From Variovorax paradoxus (GTDB taxonomy: Bacteria > Pseudomonadota > Gammaproteobacteria > Burkholderiales > Burkholderiaceae_C), in the NCBI RefSeq assembly GCF_030815855.1, contig NZ_JAUSXG010000001.1:2728001-2792000 (forward strand): a DNA stretch of 64,000 nucleotides, in the 5' to 3' direction. The position numbers and the translations under genes were made by a program. The notes below the pieces were generated by a model, which worked only from the letters and a program-made list of their open reading frames with translations, made no database searches and was not told the origin of the DNA. Below, in pieces: positions 21,009 through 28,971 of this stretch. The first letter of the stretch is position 1; every line of letters starts with the position of its first letter.

Positions 21009-21123
21009 CTCCCTCCCCTTCCGGGGGAGGGCCGGGGTGGGGGCAAGCGGCCTTCGGTTGAGCGCAGAAGGATTGCGGGCGCCGTCTGCCCCCATCCCAG
21101 CCTTCCCCCAAAGGGGGAAGGAG
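21009..21123. repeat. Inverted pair of REP-like 37-base palindromic units
   Basis: Two near-identical 37-base units lie head to head (21009-21045 and, inverted, 21087-21123). Each has a GC-rich hairpin (CCCTCCCC/GGGGAGGG in the first, CCTTCCCCC/GGGGGAAGG in the second) and a GGGGTGGGGGCA-like flank. The pair resembles a BIME. The right unit contains AAGGAG (21118-21123), the probable ribosome site of the ABC ATPase gene, inside a hairpin arm. A related single hairpin occurs at 52858. Confidence 0.75.
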
Positions 21124-21133
21124 CAAGACCTTC

Positions 21134-22741
21134 ATGACCGGCACCACGGTTCTCCGCCTCCGGGGCATCACCAAGCGCTTCGGCACGCTCGTGGCGAACG
21201 ACGCCATCTCGCTCGACCTGCAGGCCGGCGAAGTGCTCGCGCTGCTCGGCGAGAACGGCGCGGGCAAGTCGACGCTCATGTCCATCCTGTTCGGCCACTA
21301 TGTCGCCGACGAAGGCCGCATCGAGGTGTTCGGCGCCCCGCTGCCGCCGGGCAACCCCAAGGCCGCACTCGCTGCCGGCGTCGGCATGGTGCACCAGCAT
21401 TTCACGCTGGCCGACAACCTCAGCGTGCTCGACAACGTGATGATGGGCACCGAGCCGCTGTGGCTCCCGGTGTCGCGCCGCGCGGCCGCGCGTGCGCGAC
21501 TGCTCGACGTGGCGCAGCGCTTCGGCTTGCCGGTGCAGCCCGACGCGAAGATCGGCAGCTTGTCGGTCGGCGAGCGGCAGCGCGTGGAGATCCTCAAGGC
21601 GCTGTATCGCGGTGCGCGCATCCTGATCCTCGACGAGCCGACCGCCGTGCTCACGCCGCAAGAGAGCGAGGCGCTGTTCGCCACGCTTGCGCAGATGGTG
21701 GCGCAGGGCCTCTCGGTGATCTTCATCAGCCACAAGCTCGGCGAGGTGCTGCGCGTGTCGCACCGCATCGCCGTGCTGCGCGGCGGCAAGCTCGTGGCCG
21801 AGGCGCGCACGGCCGATACCACGCAGGCGCAGCTCGCGCTGTGGATGGTCGGGCATGCGGTTGAAGCGCCGCAGCGGCGGCCGGCCAGGTCCGTCGGCGA
21901 TGCCGTGTGCGTGCTCGACCACGTCAGCACTGCATCGGGCAAGGACGGCGGGCAGGACCATTCAAGCGCCCTCCGCGAGGTGTCGCTGACGCTGCGCGCC
22001 GGCGAGATCACCGCCATTGCGGGCGTCTCGGGCAACGGCCAGGTGGCGCTGGCCGAACTGTTGTGCGGCACGCGCCGCGCCGTCTCGGGCACCGCGCAAT
22101 TGATGGGCCGCGCGCTGCCGCCCTCGCCGGCGCGGCTGGTGCAACGCGGCGTGGCGCGCATTCCCGAAGACCGGCATGCGGTGGGCGTGGTCGGCGACCT
22201 GCCGGTGTGGGAGAACGCAGTGTCGGAGCGGCTGCGCAGCCCGGTCTTCTCGCGCTGGTCGTGGTTTGTGCGGCGCGCCGCGGCCCGTCTGCATGCCCGG
22301 CGCATCGAAGAAGCGTTCGACGTGCGCGGTGCCGGACTGATGGCGCCAGCGCGTTCGCTCTCCGGCGGGAACATGCAGAAGCTGATCCTGGGGCGCGCAC
22401 TGCTGGCGCCCGAACAGGCCGAAGAGGCCAAGGGAAGCGACGACAAGAAGTATCCGACGCGCGCGCCCCGCCTCATCGTGGCGCACCAGCCGACCTGGGG
22501 CCTGGACATCGGTGCCGTCGCCTATGTGCAGCAGCAACTCATCGCCGCGCGCGATGCCGGCGCGGCGGTATTGGTGATTTCCGACGATCTCGACGAAGTG
22601 CTGGCGCTCGGCGACCGCGTGGCCGTGATGCATGGCGGCCATCTCGGCGAAGCGCGCCCCGCATCGGCGTGGACGCGCGAAGCCATCGGGTTGGCGATGG
22701 CCGGCGCGACGGCGCCTCAGCGCCCGGGAGGCACGTCATGA
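21134..22741 (+). CDS. ABC transporter ATP-binding protein, two-domain (nucleoside importer type)
   Basis: A 535-residue ATPase with two nucleotide-binding domains. Domain 1 has Walker A GENGAGKST, signature LSVGERQRVEI and Walker B LILDEPTAVLTP. Domain 2 has a degenerate P-loop (GVSGNGQ), signature LSGGNMQKLILGRAL and LIVAHQPTWGLD in place of a classical Walker B/DEPT. The AHQPTWGLDIG form is typical of ATPases paired with BMP-type nucleoside binding proteins. A charged insertion of about 20 residues (around 22405-22470) separates the second signature from its Walker B. The Shine-Dalgarno is carried by the repeat upstream, and the stop overlaps the permease start (ATGA). Confidence 0.87.
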   Translation: MTGTTVLRLRGITKRFGTLVANDAISLDLQAGEVLALLGENGAGKSTLMSILFGHYVADEGRIEVFGAPLPPGNPKAALAAGVGMVHQHFTLADNLSVLDNVMMGTEPLWLPVSRRAAARARLLDVAQRFGLPVQPDAKIGSLSVGERQRVEILKALYRGARILILDEPTAVLTPQESEALFATLAQMVAQGLSVIFISHKLGEVLRVSHRIAVLRGGKLVAEARTADTTQAQLALWMVGHAVEAPQRRPARSVGDAVCVLDHVSTASGKDGGQDHSSALREVSLTLRAGEITAIAGVSGNGQVALAELLCGTRRAVSGTAQLMGRALPPSPARLVQRGVARIPEDRHAVGVVGDLPVWENAVSERLRSPVFSRWSWFVRRAAARLHARRIEEAFDVRGAGLMAPARSLSGGNMQKLILGRALLAPEQAEEAKGSDDKKYPTRAPRLIVAHQPTWGLDIGAVAYVQQQLIAARDAGAAVLVISDDLDEVLALGDRVAVMHGGHLGEARPASAWTREAIGLAMAGATAPQRPGGTS

Positions 22742-23802
22742 TGCGGCTCGAACGACGCCACGAAACCTCGCGCGCCGCGCTGGTGCTGGCGCCCGTCGGC
22801 GCGGTCGCGTTCACCATGGCAGTGAGCGCATTGCTCGTGCTCTGGGCCGGTGCGCCAGTCGGCCGCACCTACGCACTGCTGCTGCAAGGCGGTTTCGGCT
22901 CGGTCTTCGCCTGGAGCGAGACGCTGACACGCGCGATTCCGCTGATCCTCACCGGGCTGGCGGCCACGGTCGCTTTCAAGGCGCGGCTCTTCAACATCGG
23001 CGCCGAGGGGCAGCTGTTCGCCGGCGCGCTCGCCGCCGTGGCTGTGGGGGGCATGCACGGCGGCACCGGCTTCGAGCTCGCGCCCTGGGTGCTGTTCCCG
23101 CTGATGATGCTGGCCGCCACCGTGGCGGGCGCCCTGCTGCTCCTCGGGCCGGCATTGATGAAGAACAAGCTCGGCGTCGACGAGGTCGTGACCACGCTGC
23201 TGATCAACTTCATCGTGCTGCTCGGCGTGTCGGCGCTGCTCGACGGTCCGATGAAAGACCCGGCCGCCATGGGCTGGCCGCAGAGCGTGTCGCTGCAATC
23301 CGACCTGGAGCTCGGCAAGCTCGTCGCCCAGACGCGGGTGCACACCGGCCTGCTCTGGGCCGTGTCGCTCGCGGTGATGGTGTGGGCGATCTTCAAGTAC
23401 ACGGTGCTGGGCTTCGACATTCGCGCGATGGGCGCCAATGCGCGCGCCGCCGCGTTTGCCGGCGTGCCGGTCACGCGCACCGTGGTGATGGTGGCGCTGC
23501 TCTCGGGCGCGCTGGCCGGGCTGGCCGGCGCCATCGAAGTGGCGGGCCGCACGAGCTACGTCACGCTCGACATGTCGCCGGGCTATGGCTACACGGGCAT
23601 CGTGATCGCGATGCTCGCGGGCCTGCATCCGCTGGGCGTGATCGCCGCGGGCGTGTTCGTGGCGGGCGTGCTGGTCGGCGCCGACACCATGAGCCGCGCG
23701 GTGGGGGTTCCGACCTACATCGCGGATGTGATCGTCGCGGCCTCGCTGATCGCGGTGCTGGTGGCGACGCTGTTGACGCAGTACCGGGTACGGATGAAAT
23801 GA
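22738..23802 (+). CDS. ABC transporter permease 1 (BPD_transp_2, nucleoside type)
   Basis: A 354-residue permease with about nine hydrophobic helices. The conserved ATVAFKARLFNIGAEGQLFAGALAA and GFDIRAMGANARAAAFAGVPV segments are typical of YufP-like nucleoside permeases that pair with BMP proteins. I chose the ATG at 22738, which forms an ATGA overlap with the ATPase gene; the adjacent ATG at 22741 is equivalent. It forms a heterodimer, by family analogy, with the permease encoded immediately downstream. Confidence 0.87.
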   Translation: MMRLERRHETSRAALVLAPVGAVAFTMAVSALLVLWAGAPVGRTYALLLQGGFGSVFAWSETLTRAIPLILTGLAATVAFKARLFNIGAEGQLFAGALAAVAVGGMHGGTGFELAPWVLFPLMMLAATVAGALLLLGPALMKNKLGVDEVVTTLLINFIVLLGVSALLDGPMKDPAAMGWPQSVSLQSDLELGKLVAQTRVHTGLLWAVSLAVMVWAIFKYTVLGFDIRAMGANARAAAFAGVPVTRTVVMVALLSGALAGLAGAIEVAGRTSYVTLDMSPGYGYTGIVIAMLAGLHPLGVIAAGVFVAGVLVGADTMSRAVGVPTYIADVIVAASLIAVLVATLLTQYRVRMK

Positions 23803-24722
23803 CCGACCTGCTCGACATCCTCGCCAATCCGGCCTTCTGGGTCGCGGTGCTGCGCATCGCCACGCCGCTGATCCTCGGCACGCTCGGCGTGCTGTTGTGC
23901 GAACGCGCGGGCGTGCTCAACCTCGGCATCGAAGGGATCATGGTCGCGGGCGCCTTCACGGGATGGCTCGCGGTGTACGCCGGCGCGCCGCTGTGGGCCG
24001 GCGTGGCCGTGGCCGCGCTCACGGGCATGGTGTTCGGGTTGCTCCACGCCTTTCTCACCGTCGGACTGGCGCTGTCGCAGCACGTCTCGGGGCTGGGCAT
24101 CACGCTGCTGGCGACCGCGCTCAGCTACTTCGGCTACCGCGTGAGTTTTCCGAAGGTGAATACGCCGCCGACCATCACGCCCTTCGCGCCGATGGAGTGG
24201 CTGCCGATGCCGATCCTGAATGCGCAAACCGCGCTCACGCTGTTCGCGCTGCTGCTGGTGCCGGCCATCGGCTGGGTGCTGTACCGCACGCCGCTCGGGC
24301 TCGCGCTGCGCATGGTCGGCGAGAACCCGCAGGCGGCCGAGAGCCAGGGCGTGTCGGTCGCCGCCACGCGCACGGGCGCCATCGTCGCGGGCTCAGCGCT
24401 GATGGGCGTCGCGGGCTCGTTCCTCACGCTTTCCGCCTTCAACGCCTTTTTCTTCAACATGGTGAACGGCCGCGGCTGGATCTGCGTGGCACTCGTGGTG
24501 TTCGCCTCGTGGCGGCCCGGCAAGGCCCTGCTCGGCGCGCTGCTGTTCGCGTTCTTCGACGCGCTGCAGCTTCGGCTGCAACAATCGGGCGATGCCGTGC
24601 TGCCCTACCAGATCTACCTGATGCTGCCCTACCTGCTGTCGATCCTCGCGCTCGTGCTGGTGGCGCGTAAGGCCAGCTATCCCCAGGCGCTGATGAAGCC
24701 CTATCGCAAAGGGGAACGCTGA
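23799..24722 (+). CDS. ABC transporter permease 2 (BPD_transp_2, nucleoside type)
   Basis: A 307-residue permease with eight to nine transmembrane helices. It has the conserved LLCERAGVLNLGIEGIMVAGAFTG and LRMVGENPQAAESQGVSV segments of YufQ-like permeases. The ATG at 23799 overlaps the stop of permease 1, and the stop at 24720-24722 overlaps the start of the next small gene by one base, so the whole block is translationally coupled. Expected partner of the permease at 22738 and the ATPase at 21134. Confidence 0.87.
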   Translation: MTDLLDILANPAFWVAVLRIATPLILGTLGVLLCERAGVLNLGIEGIMVAGAFTGWLAVYAGAPLWAGVAVAALTGMVFGLLHAFLTVGLALSQHVSGLGITLLATALSYFGYRVSFPKVNTPPTITPFAPMEWLPMPILNAQTALTLFALLLVPAIGWVLYRTPLGLALRMVGENPQAAESQGVSVAATRTGAIVAGSALMGVAGSFLTLSAFNAFFFNMVNGRGWICVALVVFASWRPGKALLGALLFAFFDALQLRLQQSGDAVLPYQIYLMLPYLLSILALVLVARKASYPQALMKPYRKGER

Positions 24723-25174
24723 TGATGAAGACCACCGCTGCAACACTGCTCGCCGCGCTGTCGACGTTGGGCGGCACAGGCGCGCATGCACTCGGCAGCG
24801 ACTACAGCTACGACACCTTCAAGACGGCCGATGCGGTCAGCTGGGTGCAGCTGTGCGGCACCTGGGGCAAGACCCGTCAGGGCACGTACCGCGTCGTCCA
24901 TGCCGACCAGTACGCGCAGTCCTTCCTCTACGTGCAGTGGATGACGCGCGATGCCAACGGCAGCCTTCATGCCGAGCACACGGTGGCGATTGCCGAGCTC
25001 GACAACGACCATGCCGAGGTCGCGCTCGCCGACCTCACCTGCCGCGCCACGCCGCGCGGCATCGTGGTGACGGCGAAAGCGACGTCCGGGCACGACGACA
25101 AGCTGCGCCGCGTGACCATCGAGGTCGGACCGGCGCCGGGGCAGTACCGCTATAGGGCGCAGCGCACGCGCTGA
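24722..25174 (+). CDS. Small secreted protein of unknown function in the nucleoside operon
   Basis: I do not recognise this family. The 150-residue product has a signal peptide (TTAATLLAALSTLGGTGAHA), a mature start at about residue 24, and a beta-rich body with two cysteines (WVQLCGTWG and ADLTCRAT) that could form a disulfide. The ATG overlaps the permease 2 stop in TGATG, so it is translated with the transporter. The cytosine-deaminase-like gene follows 22 bases later. A periplasmic accessory to nucleoside uptake is possible but not shown. Confidence 0.7.
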   Translation: MMKTTAATLLAALSTLGGTGAHALGSDYSYDTFKTADAVSWVQLCGTWGKTRQGTYRVVHADQYAQSFLYVQWMTRDANGSLHAEHTVAIAELDNDHAEVALADLTCRATPRGIVVTAKATSGHDDKLRRVTIEVGPAPGQYRYRAQRTR

Positions 25175-25196
25175 ACGACAGTCCAGGAATTTCACC

Positions 25197-26477
25197 ATGC
25201 TCGACCTCCTCGTCACGAACGCCACACTCCCCGACGGCCGCACCGGCATGTCGATCGCCGTGCAGGGCGGCCGCATTGCCGAGGTCACCGCAGGCCTCGA
25301 TGCACCGGCGCATGAAAAGCTCAATGCACAAGGCCTGCTGCTTTCGCCGCATTTCGTCGACCCGCACTTCCATATGGACGCCACGCTGAGCTACGGCCTG
25401 CCGCGCGTCAATGAGAGCGGCACGCTGCTCGAAGGCATCGCGCTGTGGGGCGAGCTCAAGCCGCTGCTCACGGCCGATGCGCTGATCGAACGTGCGCTCG
25501 CGTACTGCGACTGGGCGGTGGCCAAGGGCCTGCTGGCCGTTCGTTCGCACGTGGACACGAGCGACCCGAGCCTGCTCGCTGTCGATGCGCTGCTCGAGGT
25601 CAAGCGCCAGGTTGCGCCGTATCTCGACCTGCAGCTCGTCGCCTTTCCGCAGGACGGCGTGCTGCGCTCGCCGGGCGGCGTCGACAACCTGAAGCGTGCA
25701 CTCGACAAGGGCGTGGACGTGGTCGGCGGCATTCCGCATTTCGAGCGCACCATGGCCGAGGGCGCCGCGAGCGTGAAGCTGCTGATGGAGCTTGCGGCCG
25801 AGCGCGGCAAGCTGGTCGACATGCACTGCGACGAGTCGGACGACCCACTCTCGCGCCACATCGAAACGCTGTCCGCCGAAACCTGGCGCCTGGGCATGCA
25901 GGGTCGCGTGACGGGCTCGCATTGCACATCGATGCATTCGATGGACAACTACTACGTGAGCAAGCTCCTGCCGTTGATTGCGCAGAGCGGCGTCAGCGTC
26001 GTTTCGAACCCGCTGATCAACATCACCCTGCAGGGCCGCCACGACACCTACCCCAAGCGGCGCGGCATGACACGCGTGCCCGAACTCATGGCCACCGGCG
26101 TGAACGTCGCCTTCGGTCACGACTGCGTGATGGACCCGTGGTACGGCATGGGCTCGGGCGACATGCTCGAAGTGGCGCACATGGGGTTGCACGTGGCGCA
26201 GATGACGAGCCAGGCCGGCATTCGCCAATGCTTCGACGCAGTGACCACGAATGCCGCGCGCGTGATGCACCTCGAGGGCTACGGCCTCGAGGCGGGCTGC
26301 GACGCGAGCTTCGTGCTGTTGCAGGCGCGCGACCCGGTCGAGGCGATCCGGCTGCGCGCGACGCGGCTCAAGGTGTTCCGCAAGGGGCGCTTGCTGGCGG
26401 AAACGCCGGCCGCGACGGCCGCGCTGCATCTTCCTGGCCGTGGCGGCCAGACGGGATGGATGATTCCGAAAGCCTGA
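25197..26477 (+). CDS. Cytosine deaminase-like amidohydrolase
   Basis: A 426-residue metal-dependent hydrolase closely following the E. coli CodA pattern. It has DPHFHMD with His57 and His59, FPQDG for the substrate Gln, HCDESDDP, GSHCTSMHS and FGHDCVMDPW holding the metal-binding Asp. The residue after that Asp is Cys, where E. coli CodA has Asp314, a position that affects substrate range; the exact pyrimidine or purine base is therefore open. It would turn cytosine into uracil for upp and the Urc pathway encoded upstream, which fits its place at the end of the island. No obvious signal peptide, so it is cytoplasmic. Confidence 0.8.
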   Translation: MLDLLVTNATLPDGRTGMSIAVQGGRIAEVTAGLDAPAHEKLNAQGLLLSPHFVDPHFHMDATLSYGLPRVNESGTLLEGIALWGELKPLLTADALIERALAYCDWAVAKGLLAVRSHVDTSDPSLLAVDALLEVKRQVAPYLDLQLVAFPQDGVLRSPGGVDNLKRALDKGVDVVGGIPHFERTMAEGAASVKLLMELAAERGKLVDMHCDESDDPLSRHIETLSAETWRLGMQGRVTGSHCTSMHSMDNYYVSKLLPLIAQSGVSVVSNPLINITLQGRHDTYPKRRGMTRVPELMATGVNVAFGHDCVMDPWYGMGSGDMLEVAHMGLHVAQMTSQAGIRQCFDAVTTNAARVMHLEGYGLEAGCDASFVLLQARDPVEAIRLRATRLKVFRKGRLLAETPAATAALHLPGRGGQTGWMIPKA

Positions 26478-26525
26478 ATTCGACGCATCGATTCCGGCGC
26501 CTGCAATCGAATCGGCAGAAGAGAG

Positions 26526-27077
26526 TTAGCGGCCTGCGTCGAGGTCGCACCACATGTGAACCTTGGCCAGCAGTTCGTCGTCGATCGCGATGGCGAGCGG
26601 CTCCACGCCAAAGACCTGAAAACCGCAGCGCTCGTACAGCGCCTGCGCGGTGTGGTTGCCTTCAGTCACCGTGAGTTGCACCAGCCGCAGCCGTTCGACT
26701 GCGCGGGCATGCGCCAGAACCGCAAGCACCAGCCGCCGGCCGAAACCGACCCCGCGTGCGGAAGCCGCCACGGCCATGCCGAAGAGCGTGGCCTTGTGGC
26801 GGGCGCGCTGCCGCGCGTCCAAGCTCAAACCCGCCGCGCCCACCAGCACGCCCGACTCGTCGAAAGCGCCGTAGACCACGCTGGCCTCGTTTGCATCCGA
26901 ACCCAGCCGCTCTTCCCACCAGCGAAGCGGCAGACCGGAGCGCTCCTCCACTGTGGTAGTGAAGGCGCTGGGGTGCTTGGCATAGGCGCCGAGCATCAAG
27001 GCGCGGTAAGCCGTGGCGTCGGCGGCCACAAGGCGCCGGACGGCGCTGTGGTCGTTTTCGCTTTCAGAAGCGGACAC
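26526..27077 (-). CDS. GNAT family N-acetyltransferase
   Basis: A 183-residue acetyltransferase. The acetyl-CoA motif reads VAASARGVGFGRRLVLAVLAHA, and the C-terminal TEGNHTAQALYERCGFQVFGVEPLAI is typical of GNAT enzymes. Substrate unknown. GTG at 27077 is the likeliest start; it lies 14 bases inside the end of the upstream lipoprotein gene on the same strand. It converges with the amidohydrolase gene. Confidence 0.78.
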   Translation of the reverse strand: MSASESENDHSAVRRLVAADATAYRALMLGAYAKHPSAFTTTVEERSGLPLRWWEERLGSDANEASVVYGAFDESGVLVGAAGLSLDARQRARHKATLFGMAVAASARGVGFGRRLVLAVLAHARAVERLRLVQLTVTEGNHTAQALYERCGFQVFGVEPLAIAIDDELLAKVHMWCDLDAGR

Positions 27078-27516
27078 AGACGGACTGCCTTTCCTGCAGC
27101 ACGGCCTCCTGGCCGAAGCGCTGCTTGTAGGTGCCGATGATGTCGGCGATGGCGGCATCGTCCTCGGGACTGCGTGGATGCAGCAGCACCACGAGCTTTG
27201 AGGGTTCGCGCACCACGCCGCCCGAGGCGCCACGCCACTGCCCGGCCGCATCGAGCACCGTCAGTCCTTTGGGGAAGACGGGTGTTACGACGGTATCGAG
27301 GAACGCGGCCCACTGTGCGTCCGACACTTGTCCGCCGGCGGGAATGGCACGGCCGAAATACAGCGCGTCGCGCTCGAAGGCTGCGAAGTCCGTAGCGCAG
27401 GCTTTCGAGTCCTCGGGTGCAAATGGCAATGCGCCGCATCCGGCGAGGATGACCACCACCGCCAAAGCGGCCACCAGGCGCAATCGGGTGACGACGGACG
27501 GCATGGCGCAGTTCAC
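27064..27516 (-). CDS. DUF3574 lipoprotein
   Basis: A 150-residue protein with a lipoprotein signal (LVAALAVVVILAGCG, lipobox Cys near 27) followed by a DUF3574 domain. LYFGRAIPAGGQVSD, WAAFLDTVVTPVFPKGLTVLDAAGQWRG and REPSKLVVLLHP are family features. Function unknown; relatives are small periplasmic or outer-membrane lipoproteins. The ATG at 27516 was taken; a methionine four residues later would leave the same signal. It lies 15 bases downstream of sbcB in the same direction. Confidence 0.78.
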   Translation of the reverse strand: MNCAMPSVVTRLRLVAALAVVVILAGCGALPFAPEDSKACATDFAAFERDALYFGRAIPAGGQVSDAQWAAFLDTVVTPVFPKGLTVLDAAGQWRGASGGVVREPSKLVVLLHPRSPEDDAAIADIIGTYKQRFGQEAVLQERQSVCVRF

Positions 27517-27531
27517 TTGGGTCCGTGGATT

Positions 27532-28971
27532 TCAGGCTTCGGGCGCAATGGCCTCGGCATACTCATAAAGCGCACCCAGGATTTCTTCGCCCCGCTCATC
27601 CGCGGTTTCGGACAGCGCATCGACTTCGCTGAACAACATTTCGATGGTGCGCGCGCCGCCCTCGCCCTTGAACAGCCGCGCGACGCGCAGCGCCTCCCAA
27701 CGCTCGGTTTCCTCGGGGCTGAGCAGCTCGGGCCAGTTGCGCGCGCGGTAGCGAAAGAGAATTTCCTCGAGCCGCCCGTCGTCGAAACCGGTGCGGTCTT
27801 TTGCCAGCTCTTCGGGCGAGAGCGCGCGCAGCTGGTTGAGCCGCCGCCGGTCGGCATTGCCGACGAAGCCGCCGTAGAGGTCTTCGTCGACGTCGGGCGC
27901 GGCCTCCTTGGGACGGGCGTACACCTGCGACCAGATGGCGCTCATGTCGGGCAGGTCGCGTGCGATGGCCGCGTGGCGCATGGCCGCATCGAGATCGACG
28001 TTCCAGCGCTCGGCCATGGCGGGTGCCAGCGTGCGCAGGTTGCCGACCACCATCGGCGACTTGTTGAGGTGAATGCCCTTGACCGGCAGGCGGACCACGC
28101 CTTCGGGCAGGTCGGCGGTGCGCGTGAAGAGGCGCAGGCGCAGCGTCTCGACATCGAGGTCGCGCAACTCGCTCGGATCGTGGGCCAGGTCCCAGGCAAT
28201 GAGCTCGTTCTTGTTGGTCGGATGGCTGGCGAGCGGCCACATCACGCCGAGGCATCCGCGCTCGACCGGGAACATGCCCGAAATGTGCAGGAAAGGCTTG
28301 GCCGTTTCCCGCATGGCCGGCAGGCCGAGTTCGCTGGCCACGCGGTCTTTCTTGTGCAGGCCGAAGGCGAACTCGAACAGCTTGGGCTGCTTGTCCCGGA
28401 TGAGCCGCGCCAACGCGATGGTGGCGCGCACGTCGGACAGCGCATCGTGCGCCGACTCGTGCAGCAGGCCGTTGGCGCGCGCCAGGTGTTCGAGCTTGAA
28501 GCTGGGCTTGCCGTCTTCTTTCTTCGGCCACTCGATGCCCTCGGGCCGCAGCGAATAGGTGAGGCGCACCACGTCGAGCAGGTCCCAGCGCCCGCAGTCG
28601 TTCTGCCACTCGCGCGCATACGGATCGATGAGGTTGCGCCAGAACAGGAACCGCGTGACCTCGTCGTCGAAACGGATGGTGTTGTAGCCCACGCCGATGG
28701 TGCCGGGCTGCGAAAAGGCTTTTTCGATCTGCGCGGCAAAGGCGTTCTCGGGGATGCCGCGTTCCAGGCAGAGCTGCGGCGTGATGCCGGTGATCAGGCA
28801 GGCCTCGGGGCTGGGCAGGTAGTCGGGCGCCGGCTTGCAGTAGATCATCAGCGGCTCGCCGATTTCGTTCAGCTCGGCGTCGGTGCGAATGGCGGCGAAC
28901 TGCGAAGGCCGGTCACGGCGCGGCACGGCACCGAAGGTTTCGTAGTCGTGCCAGAGAAAGGTGTGGTTCAT
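27532..28971 (-). CDS. sbcB: Exodeoxyribonuclease I
   Basis: A 479-residue 3'-5' single-strand DNA exonuclease. The DEDDh exonuclease core shows Asp9 and Glu11 in HDYET, YNTIRFDDE, and SAHDALSDV with the catalytic His/Asp. WPKKEDGKPSFKLEHLARANGL is the typical ExoI segment, followed by the SH3-like and C-terminal domains. Length matches E. coli SbcB (about 475). It acts in recombination and mismatch repair. The start directly abuts the stop of the cardiolipin synthase gene, so both are likely transcribed together. Confidence 0.95.
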   Translation of the reverse strand: MNHTFLWHDYETFGAVPRRDRPSQFAAIRTDAELNEIGEPLMIYCKPAPDYLPSPEACLITGITPQLCLERGIPENAFAAQIEKAFSQPGTIGVGYNTIRFDDEVTRFLFWRNLIDPYAREWQNDCGRWDLLDVVRLTYSLRPEGIEWPKKEDGKPSFKLEHLARANGLLHESAHDALSDVRATIALARLIRDKQPKLFEFAFGLHKKDRVASELGLPAMRETAKPFLHISGMFPVERGCLGVMWPLASHPTNKNELIAWDLAHDPSELRDLDVETLRLRLFTRTADLPEGVVRLPVKGIHLNKSPMVVGNLRTLAPAMAERWNVDLDAAMRHAAIARDLPDMSAIWSQVYARPKEAAPDVDEDLYGGFVGNADRRRLNQLRALSPEELAKDRTGFDDGRLEEILFRYRARNWPELLSPEETERWEALRVARLFKGEGGARTIEMLFSEVDALSETADERGEEILGALYEYAEAIAPEA

